From NCBI GenBank assembly GCA_013373385.1, contig JABXHX010000048.1, forward strand, positions 1 through 47,943: a stretch of DNA of 47,943 nucleotides. Direction: 5' to 3'. The stretch's first letter is position 1. Each line of letters starts with the position of its first letter. The DNA is from Flavobacteriaceae bacterium. GTDB taxonomy: Bacteria; Bacteroidota; Bacteroidia; Flavobacteriales; Flavobacteriaceae. Position numbers and translations under genes: made by a program. The notes under the pieces were generated by a model, which worked only from the letters and a program-made list of their open reading frames with translations, was not told the origin of the DNA and searched no databases. This document shows, in pieces, positions 9,581-19,618 of the stretch.

Positions 9581-9909
9581 TGTATATAGACTTACCAGAA
9601 AAGCGATATTACAGAATCGGAGAAGTTGCAAAGGCATTTGATGTAAACACTTCGTTAATTCGTTTTTGGGAAAAGGAGTTTGATGTGATTCAACCTAAAA
9701 AAAATGCTAAAGGGAATAGACTGTTTACGCAAGAAGATGTTGCCAATTTTAAGTTGATTTACAATTTAGTTAAAGAACGTGGCTTTACATTAGATGGTGC
9801 AAAGCAAAAATTGAAAAAGAATCCAGAAGAAACAATAAATAATCACGAAATAATAAGTAGGTTAGAAGCTGTAAAAGCTGAGCTAATCAATATAAAAAAT
9901 CAATTATAA
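9580..9909 (+). CDS. MerR family transcriptional regulator
   Basis: The protein has 109 residues. The N-terminal winged helix is typical of MerR: YRIGEVAKAFDVNTSLIRFWEKEF at about residues 11-34, then RLFTQEDVANFKLI and ERGFTLDGAKQKL. It ends shortly after the DNA-binding domain, with only a short dimerisation helix (about 85-109) and no cysteine-based metal site or effector domain. It may therefore act as a constitutive or protein-controlled regulator. It shares one base with the preceding M23 gene and is followed after 18 bases by lemA. The target is not evident from sequence. Confidence 0.9.
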   Translation: MYIDLPEKRYYRIGEVAKAFDVNTSLIRFWEKEFDVIQPKKNAKGNRLFTQEDVANFKLIYNLVKERGFTLDGAKQKLKKNPEETINNHEIISRLEAVKAELINIKNQL

Positions 9910-9927
9910 ATTTAAAGAAATAGAATT

Positions 9928-10533
9928 ATGAAAAAATGGTTGCCACTTATAATAATTGTAATACTTGTTTTTGCAGGATATAGAATGGTTGTAGGGTTTA
10001 ATAATACGGCTGTAAAATTAAATGAAGAAATAAGTCAATCGTGGGGAAATGTTGAAACTACGTATCAACGTAGAAACGATTTAATAGGAAATCTAGTAAA
10101 AACAGTACAAGGAGCAGCAGATTTTGAAAAAGCAACTTTAACAGAAGTAATTAATGCAAGAGCAAAAGCAACTTCAGTAAATATTGATATTTCTAATGCT
10201 ACACCTCAACAATTAGTTGCATTTAACAACGCCCAAGGAGGTTTAAATTCTGCATTAAGTAAATTGTTGGTTGCAGTAGAAAGATACCCAGACTTAAAAG
10301 CAAATCAGAATTTCTTGAAATTACAAGACGAATTGGCTAGTACAGAAAATCAAGTCTTAACAGCAAGAACAAGGTTTAATGAAGCTATTAAGCCATATAA
10401 TAATCATATAAAAACTTTTCCAAATCTAATTTTTGCTAAATGGTTTGGATTTGAAGAAAAACCATACTTTGAGGCAGTTAAAGGTGCAGAAAAACCTGTT
10501 GATGTCAATTTTGATTTTAATAAGAAAAAATAA
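9928..10533 (+). CDS. lemA: LemA family protein
   Basis: The protein has 201 residues. An N-terminal membrane helix (about residues 4-22, WLPLIIIVILVFAGYRMVVG) precedes the conserved LemA bundle: NEEISQSWGNVETTYQRRNDLIGNLVKTVQG, then ENQVLTARTRFNEAIKPYN and the end signature FPNLIFAKWFGFEEKPYFEA. LemA proteins are membrane-anchored helical bundles of uncertain function. They are very often encoded beside TPM-domain proteins, as here. The stop overlaps the next start (TAATG), so the module is translationally coupled. Confidence 0.93.
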   Translation: MKKWLPLIIIVILVFAGYRMVVGFNNTAVKLNEEISQSWGNVETTYQRRNDLIGNLVKTVQGAADFEKATLTEVINARAKATSVNIDISNATPQQLVAFNNAQGGLNSALSKLLVAVERYPDLKANQNFLKLQDELASTENQVLTARTRFNEAIKPYNNHIKTFPNLIFAKWFGFEEKPYFEAVKGAEKPVDVNFDFNKKK

Positions 10534-10970
10534 TGTCAACAGTCAAAGAGTTTTTATCTGAGCAAGATGAGTTAGCCATAATAGAAGCTATAAAAAAAGC
10601 AGAGCTCAATACTTCTGGAGAAATAAGAGTACATATTGAAGCCTCGTCAAAAAAAGAGACTTATCAAAGAGCATTAGAAGTATTTGAAGGATTAAAAATG
10701 TATAATACGCAACAGCGAAATGGTGTGTTGCTTTATATTGCGACAGAAGATCATAAGTTTGTGATTTGTGGAGATAAGGGAATCGACGATGTTGTTGCAG
10801 ATGATTTTTGGGATTGTACACGAGACACGATTGCTACATATTTTAAAGAAGGAAACTTTAAAGACGGAATTATAGCAGGAATTTTAAATGCAGGAGAGCA
10901 ATTAAAAAAGTATTTTCCGTATCAAGCAGATGATACAGACGAATTGTCGAACGAAATTTCTAAAGGATAG
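10533..10970 (+). CDS. TPM domain protein, soluble form
   Basis: The 145-residue protein has no signal peptide or membrane helix. It matches the TPM (TLP18.3/Psb32/MOLO-1) fold: EQDELAIIEAIKKAELNTSGEIRVHIE, then NGVLLYIATEDHKFVICGDKGIDDVV and FKEGNFKDGIIAGILNAGEQL. It would be cytosolic, or tethered through LemA. It is coupled to lemA upstream, and the following exported TPM paralogue begins 1-2 bases after its stop. The domain was first linked to phosphatase activity in plants. Activity in bacterial copies is not established. Confidence 0.88.
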   Translation: MSTVKEFLSEQDELAIIEAIKKAELNTSGEIRVHIEASSKKETYQRALEVFEGLKMYNTQQRNGVLLYIATEDHKFVICGDKGIDDVVADDFWDCTRDTIATYFKEGNFKDGIIAGILNAGEQLKKYFPYQADDTDELSNEISKG

Positions 10971-10971
10971 C

Positions 10972-11754
10972 ATGCGCATGAAAAAGATTCCACTGTATTT
11001 ACTTTTTATTGGATTGTTTTTAGTACAATCTGTAATAGGGCAATATAACATTCCTGATAAACCAAAAAAGCAAACAAGTGTTTATGATTATATTGAATTG
11101 CTTTCAGCTAATCAAAAGAAAACTTTAGAAAGAAAACTTGTTAGATATTCTGATTCTACTTCAACTCAAATTGTAGTTGCAATTATTAATTCAACTAATG
11201 GTGAGAGTATTGGAGTTTTAGCTCCAAGATGGGGGCATAAATGGGGTGTAGGTCAAAAGAAAGAAGATAATGGTGTTTTTATTTTGTTAGCAAAAGACGA
11301 TAGAAAAATATGGATTTCACCTGGATATGGAGTAGAGCATTTATTAACAGCTGGTGTAACAGGTGAGTTGACACGAGAAATTATTATACCAGAATTTAAG
11401 AAGAATAACTATTACAAGGGTTTAGATAAAGGTTCAGATGCGATTTTTGAAGTGTTGAATGGATCCTATAAAGGTGCAAGAAAGAATAAAAAAGGAAGTG
11501 GCACAGGAATTTTTAGGTTATTTCCAATTCTCTTTTTTATTGTTTTATTTATCATCCTATCAAACAGAAATAATCGAGGAGGAAGAGGTGGTAGACGTAG
11601 AAGTAATTTCTCTTTATTAGATGCTATTATTTTAAGCAATGCAGGTAGAGGCTTTGGAGGAAGTGGCGGTTCTTTTGGAGGTTCATCTGGCGGCTTTGGC
11701 GGCGGCTTTGGCGGCGGAGGTTTTAGTGGAGGTGGAGCTGGGGGTAGCTGGTAA
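10972..11754 (+). CDS. TPM domain protein with Gly-rich tail (YgcG type)
   Basis: The frame opens at 10930 inside the previous gene. ATGs at 10972 and 10978 both give a sensible signal peptide (MKKIPLYLLFIGLFLVQSVIG), and I use 10972 (260 residues). The order is signal peptide, TPM domain (about 35-165, with NGVFILLAKDDRKIWISPGYG), a membrane helix (about 180-197) and a tail built of Gly, Ser and Phe ending GGGGFSGGGAGGSW. This is the YgcG architecture: an exported, membrane-anchored TPM protein. It is probably in one operon with lemA and the soluble TPM gene. Its stop codon abuts the stop of the oppositely oriented barrel gene, with no space for a separate terminator. Confidence 0.9.
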   Translation: MRMKKIPLYLLFIGLFLVQSVIGQYNIPDKPKKQTSVYDYIELLSANQKKTLERKLVRYSDSTSTQIVVAIINSTNGESIGVLAPRWGHKWGVGQKKEDNGVFILLAKDDRKIWISPGYGVEHLLTAGVTGELTREIIIPEFKKNNYYKGLDKGSDAIFEVLNGSYKGARKNKKGSGTGIFRLFPILFFIVLFIILSNRNNRGGRGGRRRSNFSLLDAIILSNAGRGFGGSGGSFGGSSGGFGGGFGGGGFSGGGAGGSW

Positions 11755-14475
11755 TCACTTTCGTTTTTTGGTGTTGAATTTCCAACGAAAACTCAACATA
11801 ATATTTTGATTGTTTACGGCTCTTTGTGAATACTGTATAAAATTATCGGTTGCAACCCTGTTTACATTGTTATTTTGATTTAAGATATCACTAGCTAGTA
11901 AAGAAAATAGGCCTCTTTTTTTAAATACAGAATAAGAGATTCTAGCATCCCATGTCCAAGTACTTTTAGGAAATCCTTCAGTAATTGCAGAATTGTATCT
12001 GTAATTAACGGTGTTGTTCCATTCTAAGCGTTTAGGAAAGTTTGTTCTTGTTCTTATTTGCAAAGTGTGATTTATAAAATCTTTATCTGTAAATTTTTCT
12101 AGATTAAACTTGGTTTTAGTAATAGATATTCTATATCTAGGGGTAATCTCAAAAAAGTCTTTCCAAGAATAGCTTAATCGTAAGCTGGGATTTAAAGAGG
12201 TGTTTTTTGAGTTGTACAAAATGTCATTACTGTAGTTTACAGAATTATTAAAGTTTGTAGAGAAACTTAGGTTTAATCGTAAGTCTTGAGAATTCTCGAA
12301 CTTAAATCTTTTGCTAACATCTGTATAAAAGCCAATGTTGTAGTTACCATTGACATTTGTGTAAGAGGTGTTTCTTACAAAATTGTTTTGTATGATAGTT
12401 TTAGAAACTACCTTGTTGTCTTGAAAGCTAGCATTAATACTGCTGTAAAAACCTAATTTCTTTTTAGAGTTAAAAGTATTGTAGCTAGCACTAACTCTGT
12501 GGTTTTTTGCAGTTTTTAAATTAGGGTTTCCTGTAATGATATTTAATGGATTAGAGATGTCTCTAAACGGATTTAATTGTGTTAAAGATGGATTTCTATT
12601 TCTTAAACTGTACCGAATAGATGCGTTTGTGTTTCTCTTTGGGCTGTACCGAATTCTTGAGTTAAAATCAATCGTTTTAAAATCTTTTTGAATGTTTAAA
12701 TGACTTCTTAAATTATCGATGTTCTTTTGAGAATTTACAATATAACTTGAGCCCAAACTTGTGAACCATTTTTTCTTTCTGTAGGTCATGTAAACATTTA
12801 CAGTATTACTTCTGTTAAAAGAGTTTGAAGCATTACTTTGATCTAAGTTAAATTGATTGTACTCTTGTGTAGCAGTGTCAAAATCATAAGTGTTTCTGAC
12901 TCTTTTGTTATTGTTGTTTGCAGAAGAATACCTAAAGTTTAAAAAGAGTTCTTTTGCTATTAATGGCAATCGATAATTAAGATGTGTATTAAACGAATTA
13001 TTTTCACTTAAACTGTTAGATTCTTGATTTCTAATTAATACAGATGGATTTGATCCAAATATGTTTGTTTCAGAAAGAGTGTAATTGTCCACTTTATTTC
13101 TGCTAAAACTACTGTTAATTCTTAGTTTTAAGAAACTACCATTTTTCCCAAATTTCTGTGTAATATTAAAATTATTGCTAAAGTTTTGACTTGTTGAAGA
13201 AGATGAATTTGTAGCATTTGACGAGTTGATGAGTTCTTTAGCATCATTTGTAGATTTTTCATCTCTCATAGAAAAAGAGTTAGAATCGCTGAAGTTAAAC
13301 CTAGGATTAATTTGTATAAAAAGGTTTTTAGAAACCTTAATGTCGTTATCAATATTAAATCGGTGATTATTACTCTCGTTTTTTGAACTTGTAACTATAT
13401 TAGAAAAATAATGAAAATCAGGGATAATATTCTCTCTATCAATAATGTTTCCATTTTCTGAACTGTAATTGTTGTAAGAATAATTGCTGTTTAAATTATT
13501 TTTCTTGTACAATTTTGTAGAAAAATTAGTTCTAATATATTTCCCGCTAGAGGTGTTTTTTAAACCATTACTTAGAGGCTTTTGAGTAGCATTATTGCCT
13601 CCAGCATAAACATTCATGGTTTTATTATTGTTAAAAAAGTTTACAGAAGCATACATAGTATTTCTATTCTGTGTCCCGGTTCCTGCTACAATTCTACCAA
13701 AAGCTCCTCTGTTGTATTCTTTTTTGATGGATATATTTATAGTTTTATTTGTTTTTTCTCCAACCTCTCCCGTAAAAGCTTCTGATTTTGTTTTGGTATC
13801 TGTAACTTGAATTTTATCAATGATGTCTTTTGTTAAATTTTCTAGAGCAATCTTAGAATCGTTTCCAAAAAAAGGCTTTCCGTTTACTAGTATCTTATCA
13901 ACCGGAATACCCTTTATAGTAATCTTACCATCTTTATCAACTTCAACTCCAGGTAGTTTTTTAAGAAAATCCTCTAATGTTGCATCTTTTTTGGTTTTAA
14001 ATGATCTAGGATTAAATTCAACTGTGTCTTTTTTTATGGTAATTGGTGGTCTTGACTTTATAACCACTTCATCTAATATATTTTCATCATTTGATAGAAA
14101 TATTGTATCTAGTTTTATGGTTTTTTTTGATGTAGTTATTTTTTTAGTATATTTTTTATAACCAAGAAAAGAGACAAACATCAAAATTTGTTTGTTCTTT
14201 GATTTTCCTTCTAAACTAAATGCTCCTTTTTCATCAGTTGTTGTATAAGAGACAACAGTGCTATCTTTTATTTCTTGAAAATAAACTGTTGCAGAATTTA
14301 AAGCAGTTTTTTCTTTTTTATCAAAAACAACACCTTTTACACTAAATTTATTTTTTTGAGAGTAAATAGAGATAGAACAAAAGAAAAGAAGTAATAAATA
14401 AGTTTTTTTTATAAATGACAAACCCACAATTTTTAACGAAAAAACAAAAAGTCTTTCATTGTAACTATTAATCAA
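11755..14475 (-). CDS. SusC-like/outer-membrane beta-barrel receptor, copy 1
   Basis: The frame has 906 residues. The signal peptide (FIKKTYLLLLFFCSISIYSQ) starts about 20 residues in, so the true start may be a TTG near 14421. The order is a CarboxypepD_reg-like beta domain (about 45-135), a plug-like domain (EVVIKSRPPITIKKDTVEFN, then KKLPGVEVDKDGKITIKGIP and VNGKPFFGND) and a long Asn/Ser-rich barrel with alternating strands, ending in aromatic strands. This is the flavobacterial 'outer membrane beta-barrel' (OMP_b-brl_3-like) group related to TonB-dependent receptors. I see no clear TonB box and no SusD partner, so the transported substrate is unknown. It is a paralogue of the gene at 14520. 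Confidence 0.85.
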   Translation of the reverse strand: MINSYNERLFVFSLKIVGLSFIKKTYLLLLFFCSISIYSQKNKFSVKGVVFDKKEKTALNSATVYFQEIKDSTVVSYTTTDEKGAFSLEGKSKNKQILMFVSFLGYKKYTKKITTSKKTIKLDTIFLSNDENILDEVVIKSRPPITIKKDTVEFNPRSFKTKKDATLEDFLKKLPGVEVDKDGKITIKGIPVDKILVNGKPFFGNDSKIALENLTKDIIDKIQVTDTKTKSEAFTGEVGEKTNKTINISIKKEYNRGAFGRIVAGTGTQNRNTMYASVNFFNNNKTMNVYAGGNNATQKPLSNGLKNTSSGKYIRTNFSTKLYKKNNLNSNYSYNNYSSENGNIIDRENIIPDFHYFSNIVTSSKNESNNHRFNIDNDIKVSKNLFIQINPRFNFSDSNSFSMRDEKSTNDAKELINSSNATNSSSSTSQNFSNNFNITQKFGKNGSFLKLRINSSFSRNKVDNYTLSETNIFGSNPSVLIRNQESNSLSENNSFNTHLNYRLPLIAKELFLNFRYSSANNNNKRVRNTYDFDTATQEYNQFNLDQSNASNSFNRSNTVNVYMTYRKKKWFTSLGSSYIVNSQKNIDNLRSHLNIQKDFKTIDFNSRIRYSPKRNTNASIRYSLRNRNPSLTQLNPFRDISNPLNIITGNPNLKTAKNHRVSASYNTFNSKKKLGFYSSINASFQDNKVVSKTIIQNNFVRNTSYTNVNGNYNIGFYTDVSKRFKFENSQDLRLNLSFSTNFNNSVNYSNDILYNSKNTSLNPSLRLSYSWKDFFEITPRYRISITKTKFNLEKFTDKDFINHTLQIRTRTNFPKRLEWNNTVNYRYNSAITEGFPKSTWTWDARISYSVFKKRGLFSLLASDILNQNNNVNRVATDNFIQYSQRAVNNQNIMLSFRWKFNTKKRK

Positions 14476-14519
14476 ATGTTAAAAGTTCAAAAAAGACTTT
14501 ATTTGTTTGAATGTACTTG

Positions 14520-17294
14520 TTACAATTCAAAGAATTGCATACTTCTAGTTTCTCCTTTTTTTCCAAGACTATTAAATTTCCAGCTAAAACTTAGCATAAA
14601 GTATTGCTGAAGTACAGTACTTTGAGAATCTTCTATATAGTTAGAATTGGTAATTCTTCGAACATTGGTATTTTGGTTTAACAAATCGTATGCTTTTAAA
14701 CTTATAGTTCCTTTATCATTAAAGATAGAGTAATCTATAGTAGCATTCCAAAACCAAGCACTTTTATTAAATCCGGCTGAAATGTTTGGGTTGTAGCTAT
14801 ATCTAATATCATTACTCCATTCAAATCTTTTAGAGTTCAATGTTTTGGTTCTTATTCTTAAACCGTGTCTTATAAATTGTTGCGTGTTGAAGCTAGAAAT
14901 ATTGAATTTTGTTTCAGAAAAAGAGATGGTGTATCTCGGGTAAATTTCAAACATCCCTTTCCAGTTAAAGGTCAGCCCTATATTTGGAGAAATAGAGTTC
15001 GTGTTAGAACTGTATTTTTGTCCATTAAAAAAGTTGGTGTTTTTTCTAAGACTACCATAGGCTCCCAAACGTAGTCTAATAGACTTTACGGTATCTAGTT
15101 TAAAGCTTTTATTGTAATTACCACTTAGGTTAATACCATAGTTACCATTAATGTTTTCGTAGGTTGTGTTTGTAACTAAAGTTGTTGGATTTATGGTGCT
15201 ATTGGTAGCTACTTGATTTATAACAGTACTAGCATTTAGATAAGCAAAAAAACCTGTTTTCTTTTGAAAGTTGAATTTATTGTAACCTACATACAGACTA
15301 TGATTGTCTGTTGGTTTTAAATTTGGATTCCCCGTAACAATATTTAACGGATTTGTTTCATCTGTAAATGGCTGTAGTTGATTGATAGATGGTACACTAT
15401 TGTTTAGGTAGTACCCCATATACATAGAAGCTTTAGAGTCAAAACTATAATTAAAGTTTCCGCTGAGTTCTACGGCTTCAAAATTTCTTTGTAAGTTTAG
15501 GTTAGGACGCAACCTGTCTTCTCCTTCAATGGTTCTAAAAACATATCCTGTTTTAAAGCTTGCAGACCATTTCTTTTGCCTGTAAGTCAGCCCTAAAGCA
15601 GGTGTTTTTCGAATGCTATTGTATTTAAAATCTGTACTTAAAAGTGTGTTAAAATCAGAAAACTGATTGGTGGTATTGTTAAAATCAAATGTGCTCTTTA
15701 TACTTTCTCTTTCATCATCTTGATAGGTGTAATCAAAATTTAAAAAGAGTTTTTTTGCAATTAATGGTTGTCTATAAGAAAAAGTAGTCTGAAATTTTGT
15801 AAAATCAGTATTTCCTTTAATTTGCTGATTTCTGTCTTCTGTAGTTGAATTTATAATTTCTATTTTAGAACGATTGTAGCTGTCAGAATCAGATTGATCT
15901 ACTTGGTTATTGACTCTAAACTTTAAAAACCCACCATCTTTCCCGATTTTTTTTGTCAACGTAAGGTTATTTCTAAAGTTTTTTGCAGAAGATTTAGATG
16001 TGTTGGCGCTGTTCGATTTATTTGTTAACGCCCTGTTTTTATCAAGTGTTTCTTCTAGTCTGGTAGAAGCACTTTCTCTGTTGTTGAATACAAAAGTTGG
16101 ACTAATGTTTAGTAACAAAGTAGAATCAATTTTAACATCGAACTCAGTATTTATGGTATGATTATTATTGTCGTTATTAGATGTTGTAGCAACATTAGAA
16201 AAATAGTTTCCAGTAGGTAAAATATTTTCTCTGCTTCTAGTTGATTTGTTATCAGAGGTACTTCCAGAATGAAAATAATCTCCGTTAATATCAATTTTTT
16301 TACCAATTGCATCGGCGTAAGTTACACCAGTATTTCTAGATTTTACAATTCCTTGATTGCCTCCAAAGGACCTACCATCAATAGTAAATGCACCACCACT
16401 ACTAATAGAAATTTCGCTGGCATTACCAAACATTTTTTGAATTTCGCCAAAACTAAACCCAGGTGAATTGATGTTGTTTCCGCCAGCAAGGACACTAAAA
16501 CGTCTGTTGTTATTAAACCTGTTTACAATGGCCGCATATTCGTAGTGTTTGCCAGTACCCGCACCGGCAGCAACCCTACCAAACCAACCTTTGTTGTTTT
16601 CTTTTTTTATGGTTAAGTTAATGGTTTTGTTGTTCTTATCGCCTTTTTGACCAGTAAAGGCTTCAGATTTTGTTTTAGTATCTGTTACCTGAACTTTCTC
16701 TATAATATCTTTGGTTAAGTTTTTGGTTACAATAGTTGGGTCATTTCCAAAAAAGGGTTTTCCGTTTACTAAAATTTTATTAACAGGCTTTCCGTTTATG
16801 GTAATTTTTCCTTCCTCATCTACTTCAACTCCGGGTAGTTTTTTTAGTAAATCTTCTACCGAAGCATTTTTCTTTGTTTTAAAAGATTTTACATTAAATT
16901 CTAAAGTGTCTTTTTTAATAGTGATAGGTGCTCTAGATTTGATAACTACTTCATCTAAAACATTATCTTCTAGTTTTAAATAGATCGTTTTTAAGTCTAT
17001 CGTTTTGTTATTTACCGTTATTTTTTTTGTAAAAGACTTGTAGCCAATAAACGAAATGTACAGTCGTAATTCTTTTTCAAAAGACTTTCCTTCTAGAGAA
17101 AAATTTCCTTTGTCATTCGTAATCGTATACGTAACAACGCTACTGTCTTTTACTTTTTCTAAGTGAATGGTGGCTGCTTCTAAGGGTGTTTTTTCTTTTT
17201 CATTTTTAACTGTTCCTGTGATTTTAAATGAAACAGATTGCGAATACAAATTTGTTGCAATAAAGATGGTGAATACAAATAAGATTTTTTTCAT
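14520..17294 (-). CDS. SusC-like/outer-membrane beta-barrel receptor, copy 2
   Basis: The frame opens at 17324, but ATG 17294 (MKKILFVFTIFIATNLYSQS) gives a clean signal peptide and 924 residues. The domain order matches copy 1: a CarboxypepD_reg-like domain (about 25-120), a plug-like region with EVVIKSRAPITIKKDTLEFN, KKLPGVEVDEEGKITINGKP and VNGKPFFGNDP, then a barrel of about 700 residues. The N-terminal third is strongly alike in the two proteins, and the barrel strands have drifted. The copies lie head-to-tail, 44 bases apart on the same strand, so they arose by tandem duplication and are probably co-transcribed. They act in the outer membrane; the ligand is unknown. Confidence 0.85.
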   Translation of the reverse strand: MKKILFVFTIFIATNLYSQSVSFKITGTVKNEKEKTPLEAATIHLEKVKDSSVVTYTITNDKGNFSLEGKSFEKELRLYISFIGYKSFTKKITVNNKTIDLKTIYLKLEDNVLDEVVIKSRAPITIKKDTLEFNVKSFKTKKNASVEDLLKKLPGVEVDEEGKITINGKPVNKILVNGKPFFGNDPTIVTKNLTKDIIEKVQVTDTKTKSEAFTGQKGDKNNKTINLTIKKENNKGWFGRVAAGAGTGKHYEYAAIVNRFNNNRRFSVLAGGNNINSPGFSFGEIQKMFGNASEISISSGGAFTIDGRSFGGNQGIVKSRNTGVTYADAIGKKIDINGDYFHSGSTSDNKSTRSRENILPTGNYFSNVATTSNNDNNNHTINTEFDVKIDSTLLLNISPTFVFNNRESASTRLEETLDKNRALTNKSNSANTSKSSAKNFRNNLTLTKKIGKDGGFLKFRVNNQVDQSDSDSYNRSKIEIINSTTEDRNQQIKGNTDFTKFQTTFSYRQPLIAKKLFLNFDYTYQDDERESIKSTFDFNNTTNQFSDFNTLLSTDFKYNSIRKTPALGLTYRQKKWSASFKTGYVFRTIEGEDRLRPNLNLQRNFEAVELSGNFNYSFDSKASMYMGYYLNNSVPSINQLQPFTDETNPLNIVTGNPNLKPTDNHSLYVGYNKFNFQKKTGFFAYLNASTVINQVATNSTINPTTLVTNTTYENINGNYGINLSGNYNKSFKLDTVKSIRLRLGAYGSLRKNTNFFNGQKYSSNTNSISPNIGLTFNWKGMFEIYPRYTISFSETKFNISSFNTQQFIRHGLRIRTKTLNSKRFEWSNDIRYSYNPNISAGFNKSAWFWNATIDYSIFNDKGTISLKAYDLLNQNTNVRRITNSNYIEDSQSTVLQQYFMLSFSWKFNSLGKKGETRSMQFFEL

Positions 17295-17492
17295 AGTGTT
17301 TTTTGAGATTTGAATTAGTTTCATAATTTATGAAGTGCGAAAATAGTTGTGCCTAATACTTTAAAAAAATGCAATGTCTTGAATTAACATTTTTTTGTAG
17401 TGAGCTGTTAAATTCTTGTTATCATAAAGACGATAAAAAAACTGTTTTGTCTCAAAAACTGTGCCTGTAAATAAAAAGTTTTAAAATAAAAT

Positions 17493-18806
17493 TTATTTCT
17501 GTCTAAAGTAAATGGTAAGTGGTACACCGCTAAAATTGTAGTGTTCACGCAACTGATTTTCAATATAGCGTCTGTAAGGGTCTTTTACGTACTGTGGTAA
17601 ATTTGCGAAAAAAGCAAATTGCGGCGTTGGGGTTGGCAGCTGCATACAATATTTAATTTTCACAAATTTTCCTTTGATAGCAGGCGGCGGATTATTCTTG
17701 ATAATCTCTAGCATAGTATCGTTTAATTTGCTGGTAGGAATCCTGTTTTTTCTGTTGTTAAAAACTTCTACAGCGGTTTCTATAGCTTTAAAAATTCGTT
17801 GTTTGGTTAAAACAGAAACAAAAATTATTGGAACATCTGTAAACGGAGCAATTTGTTTTCTAACTGCAGCTTCGTAATCGCGCATGGTATTGGTTTCTTT
17901 TTCAACCAAATCCCACTTGTTAATCAAAATAACAACTCCCTTTTTATTTTTCTCTGCTAACCAAAAGATGTTTTGATCTTGTCCTTCAAAACCACGAGTG
18001 GCGTCTACCATTAAAATAATTACATCAGAATATTCAATGGTTCTTACGGCACGCATTACAGAATAGAATTCTAAATCTTCTTTTACTTTCGATTTTTTTC
18101 TGATTCCGGCGGTATCAACTAAGTTAAAGTCAAATCCAAAACGATTGTATTTTGTATCGATAGAATCTCTTGTGGTACCAGCAATATTGGTAACAATATT
18201 TCTTTCTTCTCCAATTAAAGCATTGATAAAAGAGGATTTACCTGCGTTGGGTCTCCCAACGACAGCAAATCTAGGTAAGGCTTCTTTTTCTAAATCTACT
18301 TCTTCAGGCGCTGGCATTTTCTCTGTCAATGCATCCAATAACTCTCCTGTTCCGCTTCCGTTAATAGAAGAAATGGTATGATAATCGCCCAACCCTAAGT
18401 TGTAAAATTCTACAGCATCTGCAGCACGCATGGCATTATCTACTTTGTTAACTGCAATAAATAATGGTTTTTTTACCTTGCGCAATAGTTTTGCTACTTC
18501 AGCATCCATTGGGGTAATTCCTTGCTCAACATCAACTACAAACAAAATAATATCTGCTTCTTCTAAAGCGAGCGCTACTTGTTTTCTTATTTCATCTTCA
18601 AAAATGTCGTCAGAGCCAATAGCATATCCACCGGTATCAATTACAGAAAATTCTTTTCCGTTCCAATCAGATTTTCCATAATGTCTGTCTCTTGTAACAC
18701 CACTTACAGAATCTACAATTGCTTCTCTTCGCTGTATTAAACGATTAAACAAAGTAGATTTTCCTACATTTGGTCTTCCAACAATGGCTACAATACTATT
18801 ATTCAT
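17493..18806 (-). CDS. der: Ribosome biogenesis GTPase Der (EngA)
   Basis: The frame opens at 18824; ATG 18806 ([20 protein letters not shown]) matches the family start and gives 437 residues. There are two tandem GTPase domains: the first P-loop GRPNVGKS (about 10-17) with DTGG and NKVD, and the second P-loop GRPNAGKS (about 180) with DTAG and NKWD. A C-terminal KH-like domain includes [23 protein letters not shown]. Der is needed for maturation of the 50S ribosomal subunit in the cytosol. All G-motifs are intact. A -7 box lies 16 bases upstream of the start. Confidence 0.97.
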   Translation of the reverse strand: MNNSIVAIVGRPNVGKSTLFNRLIQRREAIVDSVSGVTRDRHYGKSDWNGKEFSVIDTGGYAIGSDDIFEDEIRKQVALALEEADIILFVVDVEQGITPMDAEVAKLLRKVKKPLFIAVNKVDNAMRAADAVEFYNLGLGDYHTISSINGSGTGELLDALTEKMPAPEEVDLEKEALPRFAVVGRPNAGKSSFINALIGEERNIVTNIAGTTRDSIDTKYNRFGFDFNLVDTAGIRKKSKVKEDLEFYSVMRAVRTIEYSDVIILMVDATRGFEGQDQNIFWLAEKNKKGVVILINKWDLVEKETNTMRDYEAAVRKQIAPFTDVPIIFVSVLTKQRIFKAIETAVEVFNNRKNRIPTSKLNDTMLEIIKNNPPPAIKGKFVKIKYCMQLPTPTPQFAFFANLPQYVKDPYRRYIENQLREHYNFSGVPLTIYFRQK

Positions 18807-18821
18807 TTCGAAAAATTTTTG

Positions 18822-18829
18822 CAAAGATA
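18822..18829 (-). promoter_or_regulatory. -7 promoter box of der
   Basis: The reverse strand reads TATCTTTG, a perfect TAnnTTTG. With start near 18816, the leader before the der ATG would be only about 10 bases. No well-spaced -33 TTTG is seen. Confidence 0.55.
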
Positions 18830-18882
18830 CTAATTAGAGAACGAAATTTATTTATTTTTAGAGAGTTATAAATTTAATAGAT

Positions 18883-19614
18883 ATGAAAACTAATTTTACA
18901 GCACTTGTTTTTTCGTTTGCCATTATTGTGGCTGCGTATTTACTTGGTAATGCCATAATTAACAGAAATAGTTCTGACGGAATTATTGCTGTAACTGGTT
19001 TGGGAAATGCAGATTTTACATCCGATTTAATTGTTTGGGAAGGTTCTTTTTCTAGCGAAAACACAAGTTTAAAGCTTGCTTATGCAAATTTAGAAAAGGC
19101 AAAAAAGGTAATTTCTGATTATTTACTTTCTAAAGGAATTAAAAAAGAAGAGTTGGTTTTTAAAGCAGTTTCTAGTAGAAAAAATACCAAAGCTACATAT
19201 AATAAAGAAGGGAAATATATTGGAGAACAATTTTTAGGATACAGATTAACTCAGTCTATAAAAGTAGATTCTAAAGAGGTAGAAAAAGTAGAGAAAATCT
19301 CGAGAGAAATTACCGAGTTATTGAATAAAGGAATAGAATTTTACTCACAGCCACCAAGATACTATTACACAAAATTAGCAGATTTAAAATTAGAAATGAT
19401 TGCAAAAGCAACTTCTGATGCAAAATTAAGAGCAGATAATATTGCTACTAATTCTGGTGGAAAGTTGGGAGATTTAATTTCTGCTAAAATGGGGATTTTT
19501 CAAATTACAGGACAGAATTCAAAAGAAGAATATTCTTGGGGTGGAACTTTTAATACTTCCTCTAAATTAAAAACTGCATCCATAACAATGAAATTAATGT
19601 ACAAAGCAGATTAG
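18883..19614 (+). CDS. SIMPL (DUF541) domain protein
   Basis: The protein has 243 residues. An N-terminal helix (TALVFSFAIIVAAYLLGNAI, about 4-23) acts as signal anchor. The SIMPL domain follows, with GIIAVTGLGNADFTSDLIVW near the front, the central helix-strand VISDYLLSKGIKKEEL, and the late signature ATSDAKLRADNIATNSGGKLGDL. SIMPL proteins are periplasmic or membrane-anchored and of unclear activity, sometimes linked to stress tolerance. It is divergent from der and is followed by a small membrane protein after only 4 bases, so the two form an operon. Confidence 0.9.
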   Translation: MKTNFTALVFSFAIIVAAYLLGNAIINRNSSDGIIAVTGLGNADFTSDLIVWEGSFSSENTSLKLAYANLEKAKKVISDYLLSKGIKKEELVFKAVSSRKNTKATYNKEGKYIGEQFLGYRLTQSIKVDSKEVEKVEKISREITELLNKGIEFYSQPPRYYYTKLADLKLEMIAKATSDAKLRADNIATNSGGKLGDLISAKMGIFQITGQNSKEEYSWGGTFNTSSKLKTASITMKLMYKAD

Positions 19615-19618
19615 TTGC

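Noticed and set aside
16711..16983. + strand ORF opposite the plug region, with a similar ORF at 13820-14161
   Set aside because: The two look alike, but only because the real reverse-strand barrel genes are paralogues; both are shadows.
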